Shown: piece after piece, positions 1 to 5,514 of the stretch
How the letters are laid out: the number at the start of each line of letters is the position of its first letter
How positions within the stretch are numbered: position 1 is the stretch's first letter
Assembly (NCBI GenBank): GCA_015655365.1
Contig: JAATFE010000381.1
Span: forward strand, 1-5,667
Length of the DNA stretch: 5,667 nucleotides
Direction: 5' to 3'
Source: Terriglobales bacterium
Lineage (GTDB): Bacteria; Acidobacteriota; Terriglobia; Terriglobales; Acidobacteriaceae
The notes under the pieces: generated by a model
The model's database searches: none
The model's input: the letters and a program-made list of their open reading frames with translations, nothing else
What the model was told of the DNA's origin: nothing
Made by a program: the position numbers and the translations under genes

Positions 1-548
1 CCGAGTTCTACGACTTCCTGACGCCGGTTCACTCCTACGTATCGGTAGTGGAGCTTGGGCTTTATGAGTCCACCCGCAAGACCTACGAAGCGGCCGACGC
101 CAAGGGCCTTGAGGCGCATACGCCGGAGTGGGAAGCCGAGATGGCGTCCACGCTCAAGCGGCAGTCCGAAGCCATGGCACCGCGGCTGTTTCCCGCCGTG
201 CCCGACGCCAAATATCTCTGCTTCTATCCCATGAACCGCAAGCGCGACGAGGAGGTCAACTGGTACACGGAGCCCTTTGCCGACCGTCAGAGCATGATGC
301 AGGAGCACGGGCTCATCGGACGCCGCTACGGTGACCGGGTCAAGCAGATCATCTCCGGCTCCATCGGCATGGATGACTGGGAGTGGGGCGTCGATCTCTA
401 CGCCAACGACCCGGTGGCCTTCAAGAAGCTTATCTACGAGATGCGCTTCGACGAGGTCAGCGCCGTCTACGCTCTTTTCGGGCAGTTCTATATCGGGGTG
501 CGGATGCCGATGGAGAAACTCGCCGGTTGGCTGAATGGAAAGCTGTAA
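1..548 (+). CDS. hemQ: Coproheme decarboxylase HemQ (chlorite dismutase family), 3' part; 5' end outside window
   Basis: HemQ (ChdC) converts iron-coproporphyrin III (coproheme) to haem b by two H2O2-dependent oxidative decarboxylations, the last step of the coproporphyrin-dependent haem pathway in the cytosol. The reading frame is open from base 3, so the first visible residues (EFYDFLTPVHSY) continue an upstream part. The GTG at 48 is internal and not a start. 181 residues are visible; about 70 are missing compared with a typical ~250-aa protein. Seen in the sequence: the YPMN motif with Tyr at 225-227, HG..GR.Y with the proximal haem His at 306-308, Gln at 345-347, and Arg at 444-446 inside EMRFDEVSA. 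These spacings (27, 13 and 33 residues) equal those of Tyr145, His172, Gln185 and Arg218 of Geobacillus HemQ. The usual Lys four residues after the Tyr is Arg here, followed by Lys. A true chlorite dismutase is unlikely given the YPM motif and the hem gene context. nth follows 29 nt downstream, probably in the same transcript. Confidence 0.93.
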   Translation, partial: EFYDFLTPVHSYVSVVELGLYESTRKTYEAADAKGLEAHTPEWEAEMASTLKRQSEAMAPRLFPAVPDAKYLCFYPMNRKRDEEVNWYTEPFADRQSMMQEHGLIGRRYGDRVKQIISGSIGMDDWEWGVDLYANDPVAFKKLIYEMRFDEVSAVYALFGQFYIGVRMPMEKLAGWLNGKL

Positions 549-577
549 GAGATACGGAAGGGGTTAAACTCGAAGCC

Positions 578-1318
578 ATGGCCGGAATCAAGTCCTCCCC
601 AAAGACAGCCGTGAAGAAGTTATCGGCAAAGAAACCGGCCGCAGCGCGTAAAGTTGCGGCCAGTCAGCATGGCGATCTCGCCCCCGAGCGCATCGCCGCG
701 ATTCTCAAGGGCCTCGATGAGGCCTATCCGGACGTCGAGTGCGCGCTTACGCACAACTCGCCATGGGAACTGCTGGTGGCGACGATCCTCTCCGCGCAAT
801 GCACCGACGTGCGCGTCAACATGGTGACGCCGGAGCTTTTTCGGCGCTTCCCCACGCCGGCAGCCATGGCCAAGGCAACGTTGCCGGAACTCGAAGAACT
901 GATCCGCACCACAGGCTTCTTCCATAACAAAGCCAAGTCCATTGAGGGCGCGGCTAGCAAGGTGGTCCAAGAGTTTGGCGGCAAGGTTCCGCAGACGCTT
1001 GCCGAATTGATCACCATTCCCGGCGCGGCACGCAAGACGGCCAATGTCGTTCTGGGGGTCTGCTTCGGCAAGGCCGAGGGTGTCGTGGTAGATACGCACG
1101 TCTTCCGCATCGCCCACCGGTTGGGGCTGGCCAAGGGAGACACGGCGCAAAAGGTGGAGCAGGAACTGATGGCGATTCTGCCGCAGAGCCGGTGGATCAA
1201 TTTCTCGCACCAGATCATCTATCACGGCCGACAGGTTTGCGATGCCCGCAAGCCGAAGTGCGACAAGTGCAACTTGGAGCAGCTCTGTAACTCCGAAGAC
1301 AAGACGTGGAAGTCGTAA
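578..1318 (+). CDS. nth: Endonuclease III (DNA glycosylase/AP lyase)
   Basis: Nth removes oxidised pyrimidines from DNA and cleaves the abasic site by beta-elimination, starting base excision repair. The chosen ATG at 578 gives 246 aa. A purine-rich GGAAGGGG (556-563) lies 14 nt upstream, a little far for a Shine-Dalgarno site; no ATG, GTG or TTG closer to hemQ is in frame. Seen: the SAQCTD segment, a helix-hairpin-helix reading IPGAARKTA with the catalytic Lys at residue 153, the VVDTHVFR segment with the catalytic Asp at 172, and a C-terminal C-x6-C-x2-C-x5-C loop (Cys 221, 228, 231, 237) that binds the 4Fe-4S cluster. The second Gly of the usual PGVGRKTA hairpin is Ala. Compared with the 211-aa E. 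coli enzyme there is an N-terminal extension of about 35 residues, whose first 32 hold seven Lys, one Arg and no acidic residue; it is probably disordered and may contact DNA (inference). MutY is excluded by length and by the family motifs. Confidence 0.95.
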   Translation: MAGIKSSPKTAVKKLSAKKPAAARKVAASQHGDLAPERIAAILKGLDEAYPDVECALTHNSPWELLVATILSAQCTDVRVNMVTPELFRRFPTPAAMAKATLPELEELIRTTGFFHNKAKSIEGAASKVVQEFGGKVPQTLAELITIPGAARKTANVVLGVCFGKAEGVVVDTHVFRIAHRLGLAKGDTAQKVEQELMAILPQSRWINFSHQIIYHGRQVCDARKPKCDKCNLEQLCNSEDKTWKS

Positions 1319-1322
1319 ACGA

Positions 1323-1359
1323 GCGGAGTTAGCGGGGCTAGCTGAAGTTAGCGGAGTTA
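1323..1359. repeat. Imperfect 9-10 bp tandem repeat, four copies, between convergent genes
   Basis: Four adjacent units read GCGGAGTTA (1323), GCGGGGCTA (1332), GCTGAAGTTA (1341) and GCGGAGTTA (1351), the first and last identical. The block starts four bases after the nth stop codon and lies in the 72-bp gap before the hemD stop. Inside it GCTAGC-TGAA-GTTAGC (1337-1352) can fold into a 6-bp hairpin with one G-T pair, but no T-run follows on either strand, so I do not call it a terminator. Its function is unknown; it could be a slippage-prone microsatellite-like spacer. Confidence 0.7.
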
Positions 1360-1390
1360 GCAAGGACGAGGCTGCGGGGAAATCCGACGC

Positions 1391-2167
1391 TCAGGGATGG
1401 AGCACGCGGACAACCGCGTCGATTAGCCCCGGAATATCCGATGGGGTCGCCTCGGCGGCGGGCTCCCAGCCTAGATCGTGCAGGGTCTGGCTGGTGATGG
1501 GGCCGATGGAGACAGCCGGGACCTGCGGGAATGGCCAAGGCAGTCCCGCCTCATGGGCGGCTTCGGCCAAGTGAGTTGCACTCGATGAACTGGTAAAGGT
1601 CGCGGCGTCGATTCCGTTGGCGAGGGCTCGGCGAAGCTGCTCCGGCGCCGCTTCTGGCAGCGCGTTCTGGTAGGCATCAACCACATCGACCAGGGCACCG
1701 GCCTGTCGCAAGGCTTCGGGGATTACATCCCGGGCAATTGCAGCGCGAGCCAGCAGGATTTTTTGTCCCGAGGCCCGATTTGCTAGGCCCTCGATCAAAC
1801 TTTCGGCCACGTATGATACTGGGACGAATGTAACTGCTAGTCCGGCCTTGCGTGCTGCTGCTGCCGTTGCTTCGCCAATTGCGGCCACCTTCATGGTGAA
1901 GGGCTGAAGCAACTGAACTCCCAACGCGGCTGCCCTGTCGGCGAGCGCGCGCACCGCGTTAGCGCTGGTGAGGATCAACCAATCGTACTTGCCGAATTGA
2001 CGAATGGATGCATCGAGCGGGTCGAAACTGGCTGGAGGCCGGATTTCCAACAGAGGAACTTCCACCGGCTCGGCTCCGAGTGTGCGGAGGCCTTCGCTGA
2101 GTTTGCCGGCTTGGTGCGCGGCGCGAGTCACGAGTACCCGTCGGCCAGCCAGCGGCAATGCATTCAC
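1391..2167 (-). CDS. hemD: Uroporphyrinogen-III synthase
   Basis: HemD cyclises hydroxymethylbilane to uroporphyrinogen III with inversion of ring D, in the cytosol directly after HemC. The 258-aa product has the usual length and the two-lobed layout of the family. Lobe 1 begins with VLVTRA (11-16) and carries LTSANAVRAL (66-75); VAAIGEATAAA (94-104) lies near the lobe boundary. The second half has the DAYQNALP stretch (164-171), FTSSSSATHL (191-200) and SIGPITSQTL (220-229), followed by the typical C-terminal A-x-x-x-x-x-I-x-x-L-I-x-A pattern. Sequence conservation in this family is low, so the call rests on these patterns plus position after hemC. The start is a GTG at 2165-2167 that overlaps the hemC TGA by four bases (GTGA). 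A GAGG at 2175-2178 sits 7 nt upstream, inside the end of hemC, supporting this start and translational coupling. The gene ends facing nth, 72 bp away. Confidence 0.93.
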   Translation of the reverse strand: MNALPLAGRRVLVTRAAHQAGKLSEGLRTLGAEPVEVPLLEIRPPASFDPLDASIRQFGKYDWLILTSANAVRALADRAAALGVQLLQPFTMKVAAIGEATAAAARKAGLAVTFVPVSYVAESLIEGLANRASGQKILLARAAIARDVIPEALRQAGALVDVVDAYQNALPEAAPEQLRRALANGIDAATFTSSSSATHLAEAAHEAGLPWPFPQVPAVSIGPITSQTLHDLGWEPAAEATPSDIPGLIDAVVRVLHP

Positions 2168-3105
2168 CGCGAGACCTCGTTAGCAGCATCGAGTAATGGC
2201 CCCGCTCCGGCCTCGATCAGCATTTTCGCAACCAACTGACCCAACGCTACAGGGTCGACTTCACCCCGAGGCACGCGATGATAGACGCGCACCGCGGTTC
2301 CAGTTTCAGGAGCGGCCACCACGGCGAAGATTTCGTTGCACTCGCCTTCCCCGCTGCCCGCTGCTGCACGGCAATGGATGCCGATGGGGACCTGGCAGCC
2401 TCCACCTAAGGCCGAAAGAGCGGACCGCTCGGCAGTCACCGCATAGCGGGTCGCCGGATCGTCCAGGAAAGCTAGCGCGGCCATGGTTGCGGCGGCATCC
2501 TTGCGGGTTTCGATTCCCAACGAACCCTGGCCGGCAGCCGGACAAAAGTCCTTGGGGTCAAGACGTTCGCGAACCCACTTGGTCTTTTCCAACCGGTCGA
2601 GGCCAGCGGCGGCCAGCAGAATAGCATCCACCTGGCCCTCGGCCAGTTTGCGCAAGCGCGTGTCGACATTGCCGCGGAATTCGACCGCCTCGATGTCGGG
2701 CCGCAATGCTCTCAACTGCGCTCGACGCCGCTGGCTGCTGGTGCCGACCCGCGCCCCTTGCGGTAACGCGGCCAGATTCGCAAAATTTACTGAGACAAAG
2801 ACGTCGCGGGGATCGACGCGAGGGGGCGTAGCGGCCAGAGCGAACGGCGCAGGCAAGTCGGTTGGCAGATCCTTGAGAGAGTGGACGGCGAGATCTACGC
2901 GGCCTTCTGCCAGCGCTTCTTCGATTTCCTTGGTGAACATGCCCTTCGAGCCGACCTGGGCAAAAGTCACTTCCTGAAGGCGGTCGCCGGTGGTTTTGAC
3001 GATCTCGATATCGACGGTGTGGCCGTGCGAGCGAAGCAAGGCGGCGATATGGTTGGATTGCCACAAGGCCAATTGGGAACCACGGCTTCCGATGCGCAGG
3101 TTCAT
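2164..3105 (-). CDS. hemC: Hydroxymethylbilane synthase (porphobilinogen deaminase)
   Basis: HemC joins four porphobilinogen molecules head to tail on a covalently bound dipyrromethane cofactor and releases hydroxymethylbilane for HemD. The chosen ATG (3103-3105) gives 313 aa, the same length as the E. coli enzyme, beginning MNLRIGSRGSQLALWQ as expected. The frame is open a further 43 codons upstream, but those residues are unlike the family and lie over hemA. Seen: GSKGMFTKE (52-60), HSLKDLPT (75-82) with the catalytic Asp79, the arginine-rich GTSSQRRRAQL segment, RGNVDTRL, and GGGCQVPIG with the cofactor-binding Cys237. The Asp-to-Cys spacing of 158 residues equals that of E. coli (84 to 242). 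All key residues are intact. AGGAG (3114-3118) lies 8 nt before the ATG, within the last hemA codons, and the ATG overlaps the hemA TGA as ATGA. Confidence 0.97.
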   Translation of the reverse strand: MNLRIGSRGSQLALWQSNHIAALLRSHGHTVDIEIVKTTGDRLQEVTFAQVGSKGMFTKEIEEALAEGRVDLAVHSLKDLPTDLPAPFALAATPPRVDPRDVFVSVNFANLAALPQGARVGTSSQRRRAQLRALRPDIEAVEFRGNVDTRLRKLAEGQVDAILLAAAGLDRLEKTKWVRERLDPKDFCPAAGQGSLGIETRKDAAATMAALAFLDDPATRYAVTAERSALSALGGGCQVPIGIHCRAAAGSGEGECNEIFAVVAAPETGTAVRVYHRVPRGEVDPVALGQLVAKMLIEAGAGPLLDAANEVSR

Positions 3106-4460
3106 TGGTGGCTCTCCTGACTTACTTCCTTCATGGGCGAACTCTCCGATTTCGCCTGGTTCTCTGGGCCTGTTGTGGGGAATGCGGAATTTGCCTCCGG
3201 GTCGGCGCTGGCGGGAAGATCCCAGGTATCGCAAAGGGCATCGAGACGAGCTGAGTCGCCTTCGCGTGCGGCCTGCTTGAGGGCCTGCATGGGCGGATGA
3301 AGGAACTTGTTAACCAGGCCACGAGTAAGCGCCTCGACGGCGGCGGCCTGCTCGGCGCTGAGCGAGCCCAAACGAGACTGCATACGCTTGAGTTCGGCCT
3401 GGCGAATTTCTTCGGCCTGGGCTTGCAGGGCGACGATGGCGGGCGCCACATTCACGGTCAACTGGCGCTGATGGAAGCGCGCTACTTCGGCGGCTATCAG
3501 GGCCTCGGCGTCTCCCGCCTCGCGGCTACGCTCGGCCATGTGGGCGGCCGCCACTTGCTGGAGGTCGTCGATGTCATAGACAAAGATCCCTTCGAGCTTG
3601 TTCATCGCCGGGTCCACATCGCGGGGCACGGCAATGTCGATGAAGAACATGGGCCGGTTGCGGCGGCGACGCATGAAGGCGACACCGTGCTCGCGGCGGA
3701 AGATGGGATGCGGCGCGCCGGTGGAGCTGATGACGATGTCGGCCTCGCTGGCCGCCTCGTAGATGCCTTCAAAAGGGATCACACGGCCGTGGAACGGCTC
3801 TGCCATGGAGCGGGCGCGGGCCACGGTGCGATTGGTAACCAGGATGGCGCCGGCGCCCTGCTGGACGAGGTGGCGGGCGGCCAGTTCGCTCATTTTGCCG
3901 GCACCGACCAAAAAGACTGTACGACCAGCCAACGAACCGAAGATCTTGCGCGCCAGTTCGACGGCGACGGAGGCGATGGAGACGGAGTTTGAGCCGATTT
4001 CGGTTTCGGAGCGAACCTTTTTGGCGGCAGCAAAGGCGCTTTGGAGCAGATGCTCGAGCTGGCCTGCGACGGTGCCGCTGGCGCGGGCCACGGCGAAGGC
4101 TTCCTTGACCTGGCCGAGAATCTGAGGTTCGCCCACGACCATCGAGTCCAAGCTGGCGGCGACGCGAAAGAGATGGCGAACGGCCTCCTGGTCGCGCTGG
4201 ACATAGATGTGAGGGGCGAGCAGAGCCGGGTCCAGATCGAAGTGCCGCTCAAGAAACTTTGTCAAATCAATGTCTTGCGAGTCAACGGCGGCCAGCAGTT
4301 CGACGCGATTGCAGGTGGAGACGATCATGCACTCGCTGACGCCGGGGACGGCGGCAAGGGCACGCGTGGTTTCTGGCAGCTCCTCGCGGGAGATGGCGAT
4401 GCGCTCGCGCACTTCGATGGGCGCGGTCTTGTAGTTCACTCCGATAATCGCCAGAGTCAT
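3102..4460 (-). CDS. hemA: Glutamyl-tRNA reductase
   Basis: HemA reduces glutamyl-tRNA(Glu) with NADPH to glutamate-1-semialdehyde, the first committed step of the C5 route to 5-aminolevulinate, and is usually the main control point of tetrapyrrole synthesis. The ATG at 4458-4460 gives 452 aa beginning MTLAIIGVNYKTAPIEVRE; the extra 15 codons upstream are unlike the family and lie over hemX. Seen in order: the catalytic domain with STCNRVEL and nucleophile Cys50 (same number as in E. coli), VGEPQILGQVK (109-119), the nucleotide-binding domain with VGAGKMSELAARHL (185-198), FIDIAVPRDVDP (273-284), and a helical dimerisation domain ending near 413. The last ~38 residues are Pro/Ser/Glu-rich and look disordered. 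It overlaps hemX and hemC by four bases (ATGA) at each end. Its own ribosome site is weak (AGG about 12 nt upstream), so translation may depend on ribosomes finishing hemX (inference). Confidence 0.97.
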   Translation of the reverse strand: MTLAIIGVNYKTAPIEVRERIAISREELPETTRALAAVPGVSECMIVSTCNRVELLAAVDSQDIDLTKFLERHFDLDPALLAPHIYVQRDQEAVRHLFRVAASLDSMVVGEPQILGQVKEAFAVARASGTVAGQLEHLLQSAFAAAKKVRSETEIGSNSVSIASVAVELARKIFGSLAGRTVFLVGAGKMSELAARHLVQQGAGAILVTNRTVARARSMAEPFHGRVIPFEGIYEAASEADIVISSTGAPHPIFRREHGVAFMRRRRNRPMFFIDIAVPRDVDPAMNKLEGIFVYDIDDLQQVAAAHMAERSREAGDAEALIAAEVARFHQRQLTVNVAPAIVALQAQAEEIRQAELKRMQSRLGSLSAEQAAAVEALTRGLVNKFLHPPMQALKQAAREGDSARLDALCDTWDLPASADPEANSAFPTTGPENQAKSESSPMKEVSQESHQ

Positions 4461-5293
4461 TGGGCACCGAACCTGTGCACGTGGCTCAACAGGTTGGCGG
4501 CCCACACGGCGATCATGACCGCAAAGACAGCTCCAGAGAGGTAGGCGGCCCTACGACCGCGCAAGCCGGCGCTGCGGCGGACCAGGAGGAGGAAGACGTA
4601 AACGACCCAACTGACGAAGGAGGCAATCACTTTGGGATCAAGGAAATAGGAGGCTCCGAGGGGCGTTTCCTGGGCCAGGACCGAGCCGATGACGAGGCCG
4701 ACGGTCATGCAGGGAAAGCCGAATTCGAGGGTAGCGTGGGCGATGCGCTCCAGGGTGTCGAGAGGGGGAAGCCAGTCAAGGGGCATCCAGTGGGAGGCCT
4801 TGAGCGCCGAGGGTTTGCTCTTGATGCGGCGCTCCTGAATCAGATAGAGGACGGAGGCCAACATGCTGAAACAGAGCGCGACATAGGAGATGAGGAGGGC
4901 AGCAATGTGAGCCACCAGCCAACTGACGCGCACTCCCTGAGAGGGGAAGGTGTAGCGATCCGGCCCCAAGGAGGGGACAAAGACGAGGAAAAAGGTCGCG
5001 GGCAAGGCAAAAATTCCAAGGGAGATAGCCTCGTAGAGCCACCAGACGAGGAAGAAAAGCGCGGCCACGGCGAGGCCGAGCAGGGATTCGACTTCGCGGA
5101 CGCCGACAGGCATCCAGCGGTGGGCCTGGACCAGCATTTCAACCATGGAGACGAAGTGGAAGAACACGGCGAGGCCGGCCAGATGGACGCAGATTTTGCG
5201 CCAGCGGGAGAGGCCGTAGAGAACGGCCGGGAAGACAGCGACACTCGCTGCCGAATAGAGAACAGCCGCGGCTCGAAGCCAGAGAAGATACAT
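4457..5293 (-). CDS. hemX: HemX/CcsA-family (cytochrome c assembly) haem-handling membrane protein
   Basis: This 278-aa integral membrane protein has about eight hydrophobic segments (roughly 6-28, 36-55, 70-87, 90-108, 124-152, 189-207, 222-240, 250-269) and the layout of the Cytochrom_C_asm family. That family holds CcsA/CcmC haem lyases and HemX. Seen: the WLVAHIAALLISYVAL helix with His129 and Tyr137, the FGFPCMTVGLVIGSVLA helix (191-207), and DPK (219-221) followed by Trp229. In haem lyases the DPK stretch belongs to the WWD motif, but here the tryptophans before and after it are replaced (YFLD for the WSWD-type stretch, and Ala224 for the Trp after DPK). This argues for a HemX role rather than cytochrome c haem ligation. 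In Bacillus subtilis HemX lies beside hemA and is reported to lower HemA abundance. The position directly before hemA, with a 4-nt ATGA overlap, fits that. The start ATG (5291-5293) has AAGGTG 9 nt upstream (5303-5308). A CcsA-type annotation is the main alternative. Confidence 0.85.
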   Translation of the reverse strand: MYLLWLRAAAVLYSAASVAVFPAVLYGLSRWRKICVHLAGLAVFFHFVSMVEMLVQAHRWMPVGVREVESLLGLAVAALFFLVWWLYEAISLGIFALPATFFLVFVPSLGPDRYTFPSQGVRVSWLVAHIAALLISYVALCFSMLASVLYLIQERRIKSKPSALKASHWMPLDWLPPLDTLERIAHATLEFGFPCMTVGLVIGSVLAQETPLGASYFLDPKVIASFVSWVVYVFLLLVRRSAGLRGRRAAYLSGAVFAVMIAVWAANLLSHVHRFGAQ

Positions 5294-5302
5294 TGCTCAG
5301 TT

Positions 5303-5308
5303 CACCTT
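5303..5308 (-). promoter_or_regulatory. Ribosome binding site of hemX
   Basis: AAGGTG, read on the minus strand, lies 9 nt before the ATG at 5293 and matches the anti-Shine-Dalgarno core well. It is the only strong ribosome site at the head of the operon and fixes the start of the first gene, since hemA has only a weak site of its own. Confidence 0.65.
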
Positions 5309-5324
5309 AGAGGCGTTATTGAAC

Positions 5325-5330
5325 AGTATA
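5325..5330 (-). promoter_or_regulatory. Candidate -10 element of a hemX-hemA-hemC-hemD promoter
   Basis: TATACT on the minus strand differs from the sigma-70 -10 consensus at one base and would give a leader of roughly 25 nt before the hemX ATG. A matching -35 box is poor: TGGTTA at 5349-5354, with an 18-nt spacer, matches three of six bases. The GTGA-N6-TCAC dyad at 5333-5346 falls in the spacer, so a protein bound there would compete with RNA polymerase. Prediction by eye only. Confidence 0.35.
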
Positions 5331-5332
5331 CG

Positions 5333-5346
5333 GTGATGCCGATCAC
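5333..5346. promoter_or_regulatory. Dyad GTGAT-GCCG-ATCAC, possible Crp/Fnr-type operator
   Basis: A perfect 5-bp inverted repeat with a 4-bp spacer lies about 47 bp before the hemX start codon. Read as GTGA-N6-TCAC it has the core of a Crp-type half-site pair (TGTGA-N6-TCACA), and as GTGAT-N4-ATCAC it is near the Fnr-type TTGAT-N4-ATCAA. Those consensus sequences are established; assigning this site to the family is inference. Confidence 0.4.
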
Positions 5347-5353
5347 TCTAACC

Positions 5354-5382
5354 AGCATAGAGCAACAGCGTGGCGCTGTTAT
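5354..5382 (-). promoter_or_regulatory. Alternative sigma-70-like promoter for the hemX operon
   Basis: ATAACA (5377-5382) and TATGCT (5354-5359) are separated by exactly 17 nt on the minus strand, each matching four of six consensus bases. Transcription would start near 5347, just ahead of the dyad at 5333-5346, and the spacer would hold most of the palindrome at 5364-5380. It is weaker than the TATACT candidate at its -10 but better at its -35. Either, both or neither may be used. Confidence 0.3.
5364..5380. promoter_or_regulatory. 17-bp palindrome AACAGCG-TGG-CGCTGTT, possible operator
   Basis: A perfect 7-bp inverted repeat with a 3-bp centre lies about 71 bp before hemX. No T-run follows on either strand, so a regulator-binding dyad is more likely than a terminator. 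It overlaps the -35 and spacer of the candidate promoter at 5354-5382, a common position for a repressor site. I cannot assign the regulator. Confidence 0.4.
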
Positions 5383-5470
5383 CTCTTGAGTCAACAATGG
5401 CTCATTTTCCGAAAGACAAAAGTACGCTTGCAGGTAGAGAAAAAAACGAAAATAAGGCGCTTAGCCGTGT

Positions 5471-5506
5471 CTAAAAAGCGTTTTTTGGCATGTTTTTGCA
5501 ACGCTT
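5471..5506 (-). terminator. Probable intrinsic terminator of the right-edge gene
   Basis: On the minus strand AAGCGTT (5500-5506) pairs with AACGCTT (5476-5482) across a 17-nt loop, and the second arm runs straight into TTTTT (5473-5477). It begins 8 bases after the TAG stop at 5515-5517 and separates that gene from the hemX operon. The stem is short with only three G-C pairs and the loop is large, so efficiency is uncertain. Confidence 0.5.
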
Positions 5507-5514
5507 GCGGGCAC

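Larger units (their letters stand above)
5294..5514. other. Intergenic regulatory region, AT-richer than its surroundings
   Basis: This 221-bp gap between hemX and the right-edge gene holds the hemX ribosome site, two candidate promoters, two dyads and the terminator described separately. The part 5401-5500 is clearly richer in A and T than the coding regions, with A-runs at 5440-5446 and 5473-5477 and T-runs at 5481-5486 and 5493-5497. A near-identical 11-bp word (ACGCTTGCRGG) occurs at 5424-5434 and 5501-5511. I see no convincing gene on either strand. Confidence 0.7.

Noticed and set aside
48..548. HemQ starting at the GTG at 48
   Set aside because: The frame is open to the window edge and the residues before the GTG (EFYDFLTPVHSY) continue the HemQ fold; the gene is truncated by the window, not started here.
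383..577. Extended nth reading frame starting inside hemQ
   Set aside because: The extra residues are an out-of-frame translation of hemQ and match nothing in Nth. The ATG at 578 is the first sensible start.
1337..1352. Hairpin GCTAGC-TGAA-GTTAGC as a terminator for nth or hemD
   Set aside because: The stem is only 6 bp with a wobble pair and no T-run follows on either strand.
620..1363. Long minus-strand reading frame opposite nth
   Set aside because: It mirrors nth, whose catalytic and iron-sulphur motifs are unambiguous.
3106..3234. 43-residue N-terminal extension of HemC
   Set aside because: It overlaps the hemA tail and has no family similarity; the ATG at 3105 has a good ribosome site and gives the standard length.
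3297..3992. Long + strand reading frame opposite hemA
   Set aside because: It is the antisense image of hemA, which has full family motifs on the other strand.
4461..4505. 15-residue N-terminal extension of HemA
   Set aside because: It lies over the hemX end and precedes the typical family start MTLAIIGVNYKTAP.
4460..5389. Long + strand reading frame opposite hemX
   Set aside because: Its translation is polar, Gly/Asp/Glu-rich and featureless, the typical antisense image of a GC-rich membrane protein gene; no ribosome site was seen.
5389..5394. TTGACT on the minus strand as the -35 box of hemX
   Set aside because: The best -35 match in the region, but 17 nt downstream reads ACGCTG, which is not a -10 element.
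5397..5474. 25-codon + strand ORF beginning MAHFPKDK
   Set aside because: There is no Shine-Dalgarno sequence before its ATG, it is very short, and it lies across AT-rich regulatory DNA; a chance ORF is more likely.
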